Under the pieces are notes generated by a model. The model was not told the origin of the DNA. It was given only the letters and a program-made list of their open reading frames with translations, and ran no database searches. A DNA stretch of 64,000 nucleotides from an uncultured Lachnospiraceae bacterium (lineage in GTDB: Bacteria; Bacillota; Clostridia; Lachnospirales; Lachnospiraceae), in the NCBI GenBank assembly GCA_910586315.1, contig CAJUIP010000001.1:49814-113813 (forward strand), read 5' to 3'. Both the position numbers and the translations under genes were made by a program. Positions 23,031 through 31,774 of this stretch are shown here, piece after piece (position 1 is the stretch's first letter; every line of letters starts with the position of its first letter).

Positions 23031-25477
23031 GAAACATGGGAAAGAAAATGTGCGCGGCAGTATGCCTTCTGCTCTTTGGGCTTCTGTTCGGAAAAATTTC
23101 CAGTCCGGCGGCAGAAGACGACGGGCCTCCGGTATCCATGGAGGTCTCTTCCGTTTATGACGGCGTGGGGAAAATGGGAGAGCATATTCCGCTGACGATC
23201 CGGCTGTATGGCCAGTCCGCAAAGCCCTTTACGGGAACAGTCGCAGTGAAAGCCCTGGAAAACGGGATGGACAGCAGTGAAGAAGTATTCGAATATGGAT
23301 ATTCGGTTTCTGTGAATACCGCGGAGACAAAAAAGCTGGAAATCTATGTTCCTCTGGGACAGAGAAGTCCGGAGCTTCTTGTGACCCTTAAGGACCATAC
23401 CGGAAAAGAAATCGCAGAGAAAACCATGTCTTTTGATGTGTCCAGGGACAAGGGACGCCTTCTTGTCGGTGTCCTGTCGGAGAGGGACGAGGAGCTTTTG
23501 TATCTGGATGGGATAAGTATGGACTATGGTATGGTAAATTCCGTGGTCCTCTCCATGGATGAGAGCTCCTTTCCAACGGATTCCAGGGGACTGGAGCTTT
23601 TGGATCTTTTGATTGTCAATCATTTCGACACGGGAAAGCTTTTGGCGGGCCAGAGGGAGGCCGTTCTAAAATGGGTGGACGATGGCGGAATCCTTCTGCT
23701 GGGAACCGGAGGCATGGCCGGCAAAACCCTGGATGCCTTTGTAGAGGAGATTCCCGGCCTTATAATATCTGATATAAAACTGGAAAATGTGGCACTGGGA
23801 ACGGAGTATGATGAAAAGGTGCCGGGAGACTCCAATGTGGAAATGGTCTGCGCGGATGTGTGGTTTCCCGGCGGAAACGCAGTGATGGAGAGCGATGGTC
23901 AGGCGCTTTTGACCATGAAAAGCAGAGGAAAAGGGAAAATAGGAATTTTTTCCTATGCTCTGGGAGACTTAAGGGAATTTGTGGAGCGGAATCCGGCCTA
24001 TGGGGTGCGGATGTTCACAGAGGCTGTTGGAGCGGAGAATATCTCAAACCTTTATTTTTACAGCTCTTATGGTACGGACCGGGATTACTGGAATGCCCAG
24101 AACCTTGTGAACACAGGAAGCGCAGACAGGCTTCCCAATCTGCCCCTTTACACGGCGGCGGCTGTGTGCTATCTGCTGGCGGCCGGCCCTGGGCTTTACC
24201 TGGTTTTGAAAAGGCGTGAACTGAGCCGCTATTACGGATTTTCTGTGGTGGTGGCGGCAGTGATTGCTTCTGCTGTCATTTACATTCTGGGAGCGGAGAC
24301 CAGATTTACTTCTGAGTTTTACACCTGTGCTACAGTGATGGATGTGGGAGAAGATTTTCTGGAGGAGACTTCTTATCTGAATATCCGGACGCCGGACAGC
24401 AGGCCCTTTTCTGCGAAGCTTTCCGGGGATTATGCCGTTACTCCGCTTACAAGAAGCAGCCGATATGAGGAAGCGCCGATTCTGGAATTTAATAAAAAGA
24501 AAGGCACCGATGTGGGGGTCCGTTATGGCGAAGAGGAAATAACGCTGTCGGCAGGGCGGTCCAGAGCGTTTGAGCCCCGTTTCTTTAAGCTGGAGCGGCA
24601 GCTGGAGAAAAACTTTGAGGGAGGGCTTTCCGGAGATCTTAAGTGGTACGATGGCGTCGTATCCGGTTATGTTTCCAATGATTTTTCATTTCCACTGACG
24701 GATGCAGCGCTGGTCTTTTATGGGCAGATATACCCGCTTGGGACCCTGGAGGCCGGAGAGACCAGAGAACTTGACAAGGAACGTCTTCTTGCATGGCCGG
24801 TGGGAATGCCTTATATTGTTTCCTCATGGCTTTCAGGAAGCCAGAAGGCGGAGAATGGGGACGATGGGGAATATTTAAGAAGCGTGGGGAAGGAGAGCCT
24901 CTATTCTTACTATCTGGAACGGTATTTTGGAGCCGGCGTCTCCGGCGGACGGATTGTGGGATTTGGACCGGAGAACGGCCTTTGGGAGCCTGTCTCGCGG
25001 GAGGGGCAGGAAGCGGACAGCCGCGTGCTCTATACGGCGTCCCTTTCTCTTACATCTGGACAGAATGGGCGGGTATACCGCTCCGGTCTGACGGACAGTC
25101 CCAATGTGACTGCCAACGGAGCTTTTTATGCGGACGGGACCGCCATGTACGGAACGGAACCCGTCGTTGTGGAGTACTTTCTGGGGGAAGACATTCAGGT
25201 GGAGCAGCTCTCCTTTTTTCCGGTCGCGGAGGAATTTCTGAACAGTACCAAATTCTACTATTTAAAGCAGTTTGACGGGGAAGCATATTTTTATAATTAT
25301 CATACGAAAACGTATGACAGAGCAGAGCTTTTGAAGAAACACTTTCTGGCGGCGGAGCTGGAGCCTTACCTTTCCCCGGAGAATACGCTGGTGGTGAAAT
25401 ACACCATAGAAGAAGCGGACTCTGCGGGGGTAAGCTCCCTGCTTCCTGTTCTCATGGTGACAGGGAGGGTACGCTGA
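23027..25477 (+). CDS. Large exported membrane protein with GATase-like domain, ABC exporter partner
   Basis: The 816-residue product is of no family I can name. It has a signal peptide (residues 5-25), a beta-rich domain (about 35-140) and a Rossmann-like segment (about 143-300) resembling a class I amidotransferase/ThuA fold without an evident catalytic cysteine. Two adjacent membrane helices follow (about 373-394 and 403-421), then a long C-terminal extracytoplasmic region. The start overlaps the kinase stop (ATGA), and the end meets the ABC ATPase at the same base, so five genes are tightly coupled. The layout resembles auxiliary proteins of gliding-type ABC-2 systems. Confidence 0.75.
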   Translation: MRNMGKKMCAAVCLLLFGLLFGKISSPAAEDDGPPVSMEVSSVYDGVGKMGEHIPLTIRLYGQSAKPFTGTVAVKALENGMDSSEEVFEYGYSVSVNTAETKKLEIYVPLGQRSPELLVTLKDHTGKEIAEKTMSFDVSRDKGRLLVGVLSERDEELLYLDGISMDYGMVNSVVLSMDESSFPTDSRGLELLDLLIVNHFDTGKLLAGQREAVLKWVDDGGILLLGTGGMAGKTLDAFVEEIPGLIISDIKLENVALGTEYDEKVPGDSNVEMVCADVWFPGGNAVMESDGQALLTMKSRGKGKIGIFSYALGDLREFVERNPAYGVRMFTEAVGAENISNLYFYSSYGTDRDYWNAQNLVNTGSADRLPNLPLYTAAAVCYLLAAGPGLYLVLKRRELSRYYGFSVVVAAVIASAVIYILGAETRFTSEFYTCATVMDVGEDFLEETSYLNIRTPDSRPFSAKLSGDYAVTPLTRSSRYEEAPILEFNKKKGTDVGVRYGEEEITLSAGRSRAFEPRFFKLERQLEKNFEGGLSGDLKWYDGVVSGYVSNDFSFPLTDAALVFYGQIYPLGTLEAGETRELDKERLLAWPVGMPYIVSSWLSGSQKAENGDDGEYLRSVGKESLYSYYLERYFGAGVSGGRIVGFGPENGLWEPVSREGQEADSRVLYTASLSLTSGQNGRVYRSGLTDSPNVTANGAFYADGTAMYGTEPVVVEYFLGEDIQVEQLSFFPVAEEFLNSTKFYYLKQFDGEAYFYNYHTKTYDRAELLKKHFLAAELEPYLSPENTLVVKYTIEEADSAGVSSLLPVLMVTGRVR

Positions 25478-26427
25478 TGTTAAAAATACATGGCTTAAAA
25501 AAGAAATTTGGTAACTTCCAGGCGCTTGACGGTCTCGACATGGAGATTGAAGAGGGCGCATTGTATGGATTTGTGGGCCCTAACGGGGCAGGAAAGACAA
25601 CGGCCATAAAAATTATAACAGGACTTTTGCGGCCGGATGAGGGCTCTATAGAAATCGGCGGAAAAGATGCTCTGTTATACCGGGAGGATGTGAAGGAATC
25701 CTTTGGTTATGTGCCGGATGAATTTGGCATGTATGATAATTTAAAGGTATTGGAATACATGATTTTTTTTGCTTCCTGCTATGGGTATTCAGGGCTCATG
25801 GGAAGAAACCGGTGCATGGAGCTTTTGGAGCAGGTAAAGCTCTCAGAGAAAGCGGACTTTTTCGTAGACAGTCTGTCCAGAGGAATGAAACAGAGGCTTT
25901 GCCTGGCCAGGGCCCTGATTCATGACCCGGAATTTTTAGTTTTGGATGAGCCCACCTCCGGTATGGATCCCAGAACCAGAATGGAATTTAAAGAGATGCT
26001 GAGGGAGTTGTGTGCCGAAGGAAAGACCATTCTTGTCAGCTCCCATATTCTTTCAGAGCTTTCTCAGATGTGTACGGACATTGGAATCATCGACGCCGGG
26101 AAAATTGTGCTGTCGGGCAACATGGCGGAGATCCTGCAAAAGGTCAATAACTCCAATCCCCTGCTTATCAAGGTGTGCGGGAATCAGGAGGAGGCCATAC
26201 GGCTTCTGAGGGAAAATATCTGTGTGACCACAATTTCCATCCGGGAGGAAAACATTGCAGTCAGGTTTTGCGGAGATAAAAAAGCGGAGGCGGAGCTTTT
26301 AAGAAGTCTGGTTTCTGCGGGAATTCCGGTCAACGGCTTTATCCGTGAGCAGGGGGATCTGGAGAGTATTTTCATGCAGATCACGAATCATGATATGGAA
26401 AGGGTGGTGTTAAATGGTGAAGAGTAA
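25477..26427 (+). CDS. ABC transporter ATP-binding protein (ABC-2 type export)
   Basis: The 316-residue ATPase belongs to the DRA/CcmA-like group that energises ABC-2 exporters. It has Walker A (GPNGAGKTTAIK), the signature variant LSRGMKQRLCLARAL, Walker B with LVLDEPTSGMDP and the H-loop in SSHILSE. About 90 residues beyond the core form the accessory domain common in this group. It overlaps the permease gene by 14 bp. Confidence 0.92.
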   Translation: MLKIHGLKKKFGNFQALDGLDMEIEEGALYGFVGPNGAGKTTAIKIITGLLRPDEGSIEIGGKDALLYREDVKESFGYVPDEFGMYDNLKVLEYMIFFASCYGYSGLMGRNRCMELLEQVKLSEKADFFVDSLSRGMKQRLCLARALIHDPEFLVLDEPTSGMDPRTRMEFKEMLRELCAEGKTILVSSHILSELSQMCTDIGIIDAGKIVLSGNMAEILQKVNNSNPLLIKVCGNQEEAIRLLRENICVTTISIREENIAVRFCGDKKAEAELLRSLVSAGIPVNGFIREQGDLESIFMQITNHDMERVVLNGEE

Positions 26428-27316
26428 CCCTGTTTACAGAAGGGAAATGACTGTGCGGGCCAGGAGCTTCCGCATGCCGTTTATCATTTTAACGTTCAAT
26501 GGAATTCTGGCTGCCGCGGCTCTCTTAAATATGTATTCGGCAGTGGCTCAGGTTCGGATTTCCGCCAGCATCCAGTACACCAGTTTTCTTCAGCTTTATG
26601 CGTTTGTGGCCATACTGGAATTTCTTCTTCTCATGTTTATCATGCCGGCCCTGACTACGGGCAGTATCAGCGGGGAGAGAGAGAGGAGGACTCTGGAGCT
26701 TTTATTTACCACGAAAATGACCCCCGGCGACATTGTGATGGGAAAACTGTTTTCCGCTCTCAGCCAGCTTCTCGTTTTGGTTGTGTCCAGCTTCCCGATG
26801 CTGCTTCTTACATTTGTATACGGAAGCATGGACTTTATGGATCTGGGACTTTTGTTTTTATGCTTTGTGGTGACGGCGGTGTTTTCCGGCGGGATCGGAA
26901 TTTTCGCCTCCTCCCTCATGCGCCGGTCCACCTTTTCTAATGTATGTACCTACGGACTTCTTCTCCTGAGTGTGGCGGGAACTTATATGGTGAATCTGTT
27001 TCTTTATAATATGTCTCAGATGCAGATAAACAATATGGTGTTCCGGCTGGGGGAATCCAGGCCCTCGGCAAACTCCGGGGCGGCGGTGTACCTTCTTTTG
27101 ATAAATCCCATGGTCACATTTGCGGAAATTTTAGGAAATCAGGTGACAGGGGGAGCGGAGTGGTTTTCTGTCGGAAGATTTCTGGAAGGCAGCCCGGGAG
27201 GGTTTATCGCCAGCCACTGGGTTTTGGTGAGTCTGCTGGTGCAGTCGGTCTTGGCAGTATGTTTTGTGCGGGGAGCCATTTATTTTTTAGACCCCGAAAG
27301 GAATGAGAAGAAATAG
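26414..27316 (+). CDS. ABC-2 type permease
   Basis: The 300-residue membrane protein has six hydrophobic segments and the permease feature GSISGERERRTLELLFTTKM (cytoplasmic amphipathic helix before the third segment), typical of ABC-2 permeases. It is the last gene of the regulator-kinase-exported-protein-ATPase-permease operon. The transported substrate is unknown; peptides, lipids or polymers are all possible. Confidence 0.9.
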   Translation: MVKSNPVYRREMTVRARSFRMPFIILTFNGILAAAALLNMYSAVAQVRISASIQYTSFLQLYAFVAILEFLLLMFIMPALTTGSISGERERRTLELLFTTKMTPGDIVMGKLFSALSQLLVLVVSSFPMLLLTFVYGSMDFMDLGLLFLCFVVTAVFSGGIGIFASSLMRRSTFSNVCTYGLLLLSVAGTYMVNLFLYNMSQMQINNMVFRLGESRPSANSGAAVYLLLINPMVTFAEILGNQVTGGAEWFSVGRFLEGSPGGFIASHWVLVSLLVQSVLAVCFVRGAIYFLDPERNEKK

Positions 27317-27325
27317 GAGAAGCAT

Positions 27326-28159
27326 ATGTTTTACATCGGATGTCACCTGTCCTGTGCCAAAGGCTTTGTTTCCATGGCCCGGGATGCAGAAAAGATCGGC
27401 GCCACAACCTTTCAGTTTTTTACCAGAAATCCCCGGGGAGGAAACGCCAGGGCTCTTTCCATGGAGGACATAGAACGTTTTTTAAAGATGAAGGAAGAGC
27501 AAAACCTCGGAACGCTGGTGGCCCATGCGCCGTACACATTAAATGCCTGCGCCGCCAGTGAGGCGGTAAGAACCTTCGCGTGGAATACCATGGAAGACGA
27601 TCTGAGGCGGTTAGAGTATACTCCGGGAAATTTTTACAACTTTCATCCCGGGAGCCATGTGAAACAAGGCGTTGAGGTGGGAATACAGTATATCTCGGCG
27701 ATGTTAAACGGGATTTTAAAGAAGGAGCAGTCCACGACGGTGCTTTTGGAGACCATGGCAGGAAAGGGCAGCGAGGTGGGCAGCCGGTTTGAGGAGCTCC
27801 GGGAAATCTTAGACCGGGTAACGCTTTCCGACAAAATGGGCGTATGTCTGGATACCTGCCATGTGTGGGACGGAGGATATGATATCGTAAAGGATTTGGA
27901 CGGGGTACTGACGGAATTTGACCGGGTCATCGGCCTGTCCAGATTAAAAGCCGTCCATCTGAATGACAGCCAGAATCCGCTGGGGGCCAGAAAGGACCGC
28001 CATGCGAGGATTGGCGAGGGCCATATCGGTTTGGAAGCTCTGGTGCGGGTCATCAATCACCCGGCTTTAAAGAATCTTCCGTTCTGCCTGGAAACACCTA
28101 ATGAGCTGGACGGATACGCAAGGGAAATTGCGGTGCTGCGGTCAAAGCGTGAAGAATAA
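27326..28159 (+). CDS. nfo: Endonuclease IV (AP endonuclease Nfo)
   Basis: Nfo cleaves DNA 5' of abasic sites in base-excision repair, using three zinc ions. The 277-residue protein starts with GCHLSCAKGF and shows the metal ligands in AHAPYTLNA, NFHPGSH, VLLETMAGKG, CLDTCHVWDGGYD, VHLNDSQNPLGA, DRHARIGEGHIG and LETPNE. AGGAG precedes the ATG. It starts 9 bp after the permease gene and could be cotranscribed with the ABC operon. Confidence 0.95.
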   Translation: MFYIGCHLSCAKGFVSMARDAEKIGATTFQFFTRNPRGGNARALSMEDIERFLKMKEEQNLGTLVAHAPYTLNACAASEAVRTFAWNTMEDDLRRLEYTPGNFYNFHPGSHVKQGVEVGIQYISAMLNGILKKEQSTTVLLETMAGKGSEVGSRFEELREILDRVTLSDKMGVCLDTCHVWDGGYDIVKDLDGVLTEFDRVIGLSRLKAVHLNDSQNPLGARKDRHARIGEGHIGLEALVRVINHPALKNLPFCLETPNELDGYAREIAVLRSKREE

Positions 28160-28262
28160 GAGCGCTCCCGGGAAGTCTTTGTGCCCGGAAAATCGGTCAA
28201 AAAGATGGGCTGCAGGAGAGTTTACGGGAGTATTCAATAATAATTAAGGAGGAATAAGCAAT

Positions 28263-29537
28263 ATGGGAATTATAAAAGCGTCTGTGGATGCGGTAAAGGG
28301 GGCTTTAGCCGATCAGTGGCTGGAGGTAATTGAGCCGGAAAATATGGGGGGTTCCACGGTATTTTCCGCCGGGGTTCTTACAAGACGGGGACAGAACACC
28401 AAGGGCACGAAAAATCTGGTTTCCAACGGTTCCAGAATCCGGGTATATCCCAACCAGTTTATGATGCTGGTAGACGGCGGCAAGGTGGTAGACTATACGG
28501 CAGAAGAGGGATACTACACCGTAAGCAATTCATCTTCTCCTTCTCTATTTAACGGGGAGTTCGGAGACGCCCTTAAGGATTCCTTTGACAGAATCCGGTA
28601 CGGCGGGCAGACTTTTAAGGAACAGAAGGTATATTATATCAACCTTCAGGAAATTAAGGGAATCAAATTTGGAACCAGGACTCCTGTGAATTACTTTGAC
28701 AGCTTTTACAATGCGGAGCTGTTCCTCCGGGCCCATGGAACGTATTCCATTAAGATTACGGATCCTTTAAGGTTTTATTCCGAGGTCATTCCGAAAAATG
28801 CGGATCATGTGGATATCGGAGAGATTAATGAGCAGTATTTAAATGAATATCTGGAGGCCTTCCAGACGGCCATCAACCAGATGTCCGCCGACGGAATCCG
28901 CATTTCGTTTGTGGCCTCCAAGGGAAGAGAGCTTGGGAAATATATGGCCGACGTGCTGGATGAAGAGTGGAACCAGATGCGCGGCATGGAAATTCAGGCG
29001 GTGGGAATCGCCAGTATTTCCTATGATGAGGAGTCACAGAAGCTAATCAATATCAGAAACCGCGGCGCCATGTTAAGTGACCCGACCATCCGCGAAGGGT
29101 ATGTACAGGGCCAGATCGCCGAGGGATTAAATGCCGCAGGCTCCAATGCGAACGGCAGTATGGCCGGCTTCATGGGAGTCGGCATGGGGATGCAGGGCGC
29201 GGGAGGCTTCATGGGAGCCGCTTCCGCCACTAATGCCCAGCAGATGCAGATGATGGGCGGTCAGTACGGAGCCGGGCAGGGTCAGTACGGGGCCGCACAG
29301 GGCCAGTATGAGGCGGTAGGCCAGGGGTCCCGGTACGGGGCGCCTCAAGGAGCCAGGGAGGAAACGTTATCTCAGCCGGCATCCGGTAGCTGGACCTGTT
29401 CCTGCGGGACGGTAAATACAGGAAAATTCTGCTCCGAGTGCGGAGCGCCAAAGCCGGCTCCCGCTTCCTGGACGTGTTCCTGCGGAACCGTAAATACGGG
29501 AAAATTCTGTTCTGAGTGTGGAAAACCGAGACAATAG
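28263..29537 (+). CDS. SPFH-domain protein with two C-terminal zinc ribbons (YdjI-like)
   Basis: The 424-residue protein matches the virion-core-protein-like SPFH family that includes B. subtilis YdjI. The SPFH part spans about residues 30-280. A Gly/Gln/Met-rich linker follows, and then two near-identical zinc ribbons (WTCSCGTVNTGKFCSECG, twice) close the protein. In B. subtilis YdjI recruits PspA to stressed membranes together with YdjG and YdjH; homologues of both follow here as the next two genes. AAGGAGG lies before the ATG. Confidence 0.85.
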   Translation: MGIIKASVDAVKGALADQWLEVIEPENMGGSTVFSAGVLTRRGQNTKGTKNLVSNGSRIRVYPNQFMMLVDGGKVVDYTAEEGYYTVSNSSSPSLFNGEFGDALKDSFDRIRYGGQTFKEQKVYYINLQEIKGIKFGTRTPVNYFDSFYNAELFLRAHGTYSIKITDPLRFYSEVIPKNADHVDIGEINEQYLNEYLEAFQTAINQMSADGIRISFVASKGRELGKYMADVLDEEWNQMRGMEIQAVGIASISYDEESQKLINIRNRGAMLSDPTIREGYVQGQIAEGLNAAGSNANGSMAGFMGVGMGMQGAGGFMGAASATNAQQMQMMGGQYGAGQGQYGAAQGQYEAVGQGSRYGAPQGAREETLSQPASGSWTCSCGTVNTGKFCSECGAPKPAPASWTCSCGTVNTGKFCSECGKPRQ

Positions 29538-29548
29538 GAGAAACGAGT

Positions 29549-30811
29549 ATGGCGCTGATGTCTTATAAATGCCCCAACTGCGGAGGCGGGTTACAGTTTG
29601 ACCCGCCTTCCGGGAAGTTTAAGTGCGAATTCTGCCTCTCGGAATTCACGGAAGAGGAGATGAAGCGGCTGGAGGAAGAGGAGGCCAGGAAAAAGGCCCT
29701 GTATGAAGAGGAGTCCGGGGAACAGTCTGGAAAGTCAGGAAGTTTTGGGGGGCAGTCCGGGGAGCGAGGAGGTTCCGGGGGCCAGTCTGGAGAGTCCGGA
29801 AGCTCTGGAGGCCAGTCCGGGGAGCCGGGAGGTTCCGGGGGCCAGTCTGGAGAGTCCGGAAGCTCCAGGGGTCAGTCCAGGGGGCCGGAAGGTTCCGGAG
29901 AGCAGTCCGGGAAGCCGGGAAGCTCCGGGATTCCGGAAAGGGCTGTCATATACTCCTGTCCGAGCTGCGGGGCGGAGATTGTTACCGATGCCACCACTGC
30001 AGCCACGTTTTGCTATTACTGCCACAATCCGGTGGTTCTTTCCGGGAGGCTCTCCGGAGAATTAATGCCGGACTACGTGCTGCCCTTTTCCATAGATAAA
30101 AAGGGGGCCACGGAAAAATTTCTTTCCTGGATCGGGAAAAAGAAATTTGTTCCAAAATCCTTTTATTCCAAAGACCAGATCGAGAAGCTTTCGGGAATCT
30201 ATTTTCCCTACCTGCTTTACAGCTGCCAGGTGGACGGAAAGCTCAATGCGGACGCGGAGAAAAACCGGACCTGGACCACGGGAAACATCCAGTTTACGGA
30301 GCATAAAAAATATCAGGTGGAGCGGGCCGGATGTCTGGAGGTCAAGAACCTCACAAGGAACGCCCTTTTAAAGGCCAACCGGGAGCTGGTGGAGGGAGTG
30401 CTGCCTTTTGAGACGGAAAAAATGCTTCCCTTTCAGATGGGGTATTTATCCGGTTTCCAGGCACAAAAGCGGGATATAGACGGCCAGAGCTTTACGGCGG
30501 ATGCGGAGCTCGAAGTAAAAAATTATACGGTGGAACAGCTTAAGTCTTCCATAAACGGTTACGCGAATGTCAATGTGAAGAACAGTGAAACCCACATCCG
30601 GGATGCCAGATGGCAGTATGCCCTGCTCCCCGTATGGACGCTTACATATAAAGACAGGCAGAAGGGCAAGGTTTACTATTTTGCCATGAACGGACAGACC
30701 GGGAAAATATGGGGAAAGCTTCCGGTGGATAAAGGGAAGCTTGCCGTCCTGTTTCTGGAGGTATTTCTTCCTGTATTCGCGGTTTTAATGATAGGAGGTT
30801 GGTTCCTGTGA
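29549..30811 (+). CDS. Zinc-ribbon membrane protein (YdjG-like)
   Basis: The 420-residue protein begins with a zinc ribbon (CPNCGGGLQF ... CEFC). It then has a Gln/Ser/Gly repeat tract (about residues 55-130), a second ribbon (CPSCGAEIV ... CYYC), a long soluble domain and one C-terminal membrane helix. This arrangement and the neighbours correspond to YdjG of the B. subtilis ydjGHI module. The ATG at 29549 has AGGAG just before it. The next gene starts inside its stop (GTGA). Confidence 0.75.
   Translation: MALMSYKCPNCGGGLQFDPPSGKFKCEFCLSEFTEEEMKRLEEEEARKKALYEEESGEQSGKSGSFGGQSGERGGSGGQSGESGSSGGQSGEPGGSGGQSGESGSSRGQSRGPEGSGEQSGKPGSSGIPERAVIYSCPSCGAEIVTDATTAATFCYYCHNPVVLSGRLSGELMPDYVLPFSIDKKGATEKFLSWIGKKKFVPKSFYSKDQIEKLSGIYFPYLLYSCQVDGKLNADAEKNRTWTTGNIQFTEHKKYQVERAGCLEVKNLTRNALLKANRELVEGVLPFETEKMLPFQMGYLSGFQAQKRDIDGQSFTADAELEVKNYTVEQLKSSINGYANVNVKNSETHIRDARWQYALLPVWTLTYKDRQKGKVYYFAMNGQTGKIWGKLPVDKGKLAVLFLEVFLPVFAVLMIGGWFL
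29713..29932 (+). repeat. 60-bp in-frame minisatellite, about 3.7 copies
   Basis: Successive 60-bp blocks encode a Gly/Ser/Gln-rich tract built on the units GGQSGE and SGSSG. The units at 29761 and 29821 are nearly identical, and the flanking ones are more diverged. The tract separates the two zinc ribbons of the YdjG-like protein. Confidence 0.85.
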
Positions 30812-31686
30812 AGCAGTTAAAGGGTGCGGTATTCGGCGTTCTTACTTTGGTTCTGCTTTCTTTCGGCGCATGGGAAGTTTACGCAGCAGGGGAAACCAGG
30901 GTATTTGATATGGCAGGCCTGTTCGACGAGGAAGAGAGCGCAAAACTCTCAGAGAGCCTCGGGGCTTTGCGGGAAAAAATGAACATGGACGCAGCCATTG
31001 TGACCACAGAAGATAACCCGGATTCCGCCATGGAATTTGCCGATAATTTTTATGAGGAACAGGGGCTTGGCGTGGGCAGCGGCCATGACGGCGTCCTGTT
31101 TTTAATTGATATGGAAAACGGAGAGCTCTGGATTTCCACCGAAGGAAAAATGATCCGCTTTCTGACGGACGGGCGGGTGGAAACCATTCTGGACGATACC
31201 TTCGAATACGCGGCGGACGGTGATTTTTACGGTGCTGCCAGGGTGTTTCTGGAGGATCTGGAAATCTGTTATGACAATGGAATCGCAGATGACCAGTATA
31301 CGGAAGACATAGAAACGGGGGAAATCAGCCGTTACCATTCCATCAAGTGGTATGAAGTTCTCTTTGCGCTGGCGGTTTCGGCAGTCTGTGGGGGCGCCGC
31401 CGTCTTTTCTGTGGTATGGTCCTATGGAATGCATGATGAATCAGGGAGGCTGGCCGCCAATTTTAACCTGTCCTACCGGAAGGACAGCTCCTTCCGCCTT
31501 GGAAACCTGCTTACGGATGTGGCAATCGGAAGCTACGTGACCCAGAGGGTCCTTCAGTCCGCCCGGGAGAAAAGCGGCGGGGGCCATTCCTCCGGCGGGA
31601 GGAGCCTTTCTTCCGGAGGCCGTTCTTCGGTACACAGAAGTTCAAGCGGCCGTTCCCACGGGGGCGGAGGCCGGAAGTTCCGGTAG
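30808..31686 (+). CDS. TPM-domain membrane protein (YdjH-like)
   Basis: The 292-residue protein has an N-terminal signal or anchor helix, a TPM (TLP18.3/Psb32/MOLO-1) domain at about residues 30-150 (starting VFDMAGLFDEEE), a second membrane helix near residues 185-205 and a Ser/Gly/Arg/His-rich C-terminus ending HGGGGRKFR. It corresponds to YdjH. GTG at 30808 is chosen because AGGAGG at 30793-30798 is 9 bases upstream; a TTG at 30799 would touch the site. It is the last gene of the module; no pspA is present beside it. Confidence 0.82.
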   Translation: MKQLKGAVFGVLTLVLLSFGAWEVYAAGETRVFDMAGLFDEEESAKLSESLGALREKMNMDAAIVTTEDNPDSAMEFADNFYEEQGLGVGSGHDGVLFLIDMENGELWISTEGKMIRFLTDGRVETILDDTFEYAADGDFYGAARVFLEDLEICYDNGIADDQYTEDIETGEISRYHSIKWYEVLFALAVSAVCGGAAVFSVVWSYGMHDESGRLAANFNLSYRKDSSFRLGNLLTDVAIGSYVTQRVLQSAREKSGGGHSSGGRSLSSGGRSSVHRSSSGRSHGGGGRKFR

Positions 31687-31718
31687 GGCTTTGTCCCGTT
31701 CGCTTTCAGTAAAATGAT

Positions 31719-31746
31719 GCAGAAGGAATGTTCAGACGCGCTCTAA
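31719..31746. repeat. Palindromic repeat, family A (half copy)
   Basis: GCAGAAGGAATGTTCAGACGCG followed by CTCTA matches one arm of the copies at 32690 and 33268. The other arm is missing. Confidence 0.4.
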
Positions 31747-31774
31747 TGTAATGAGGAAGATAAGGAGACAGATT

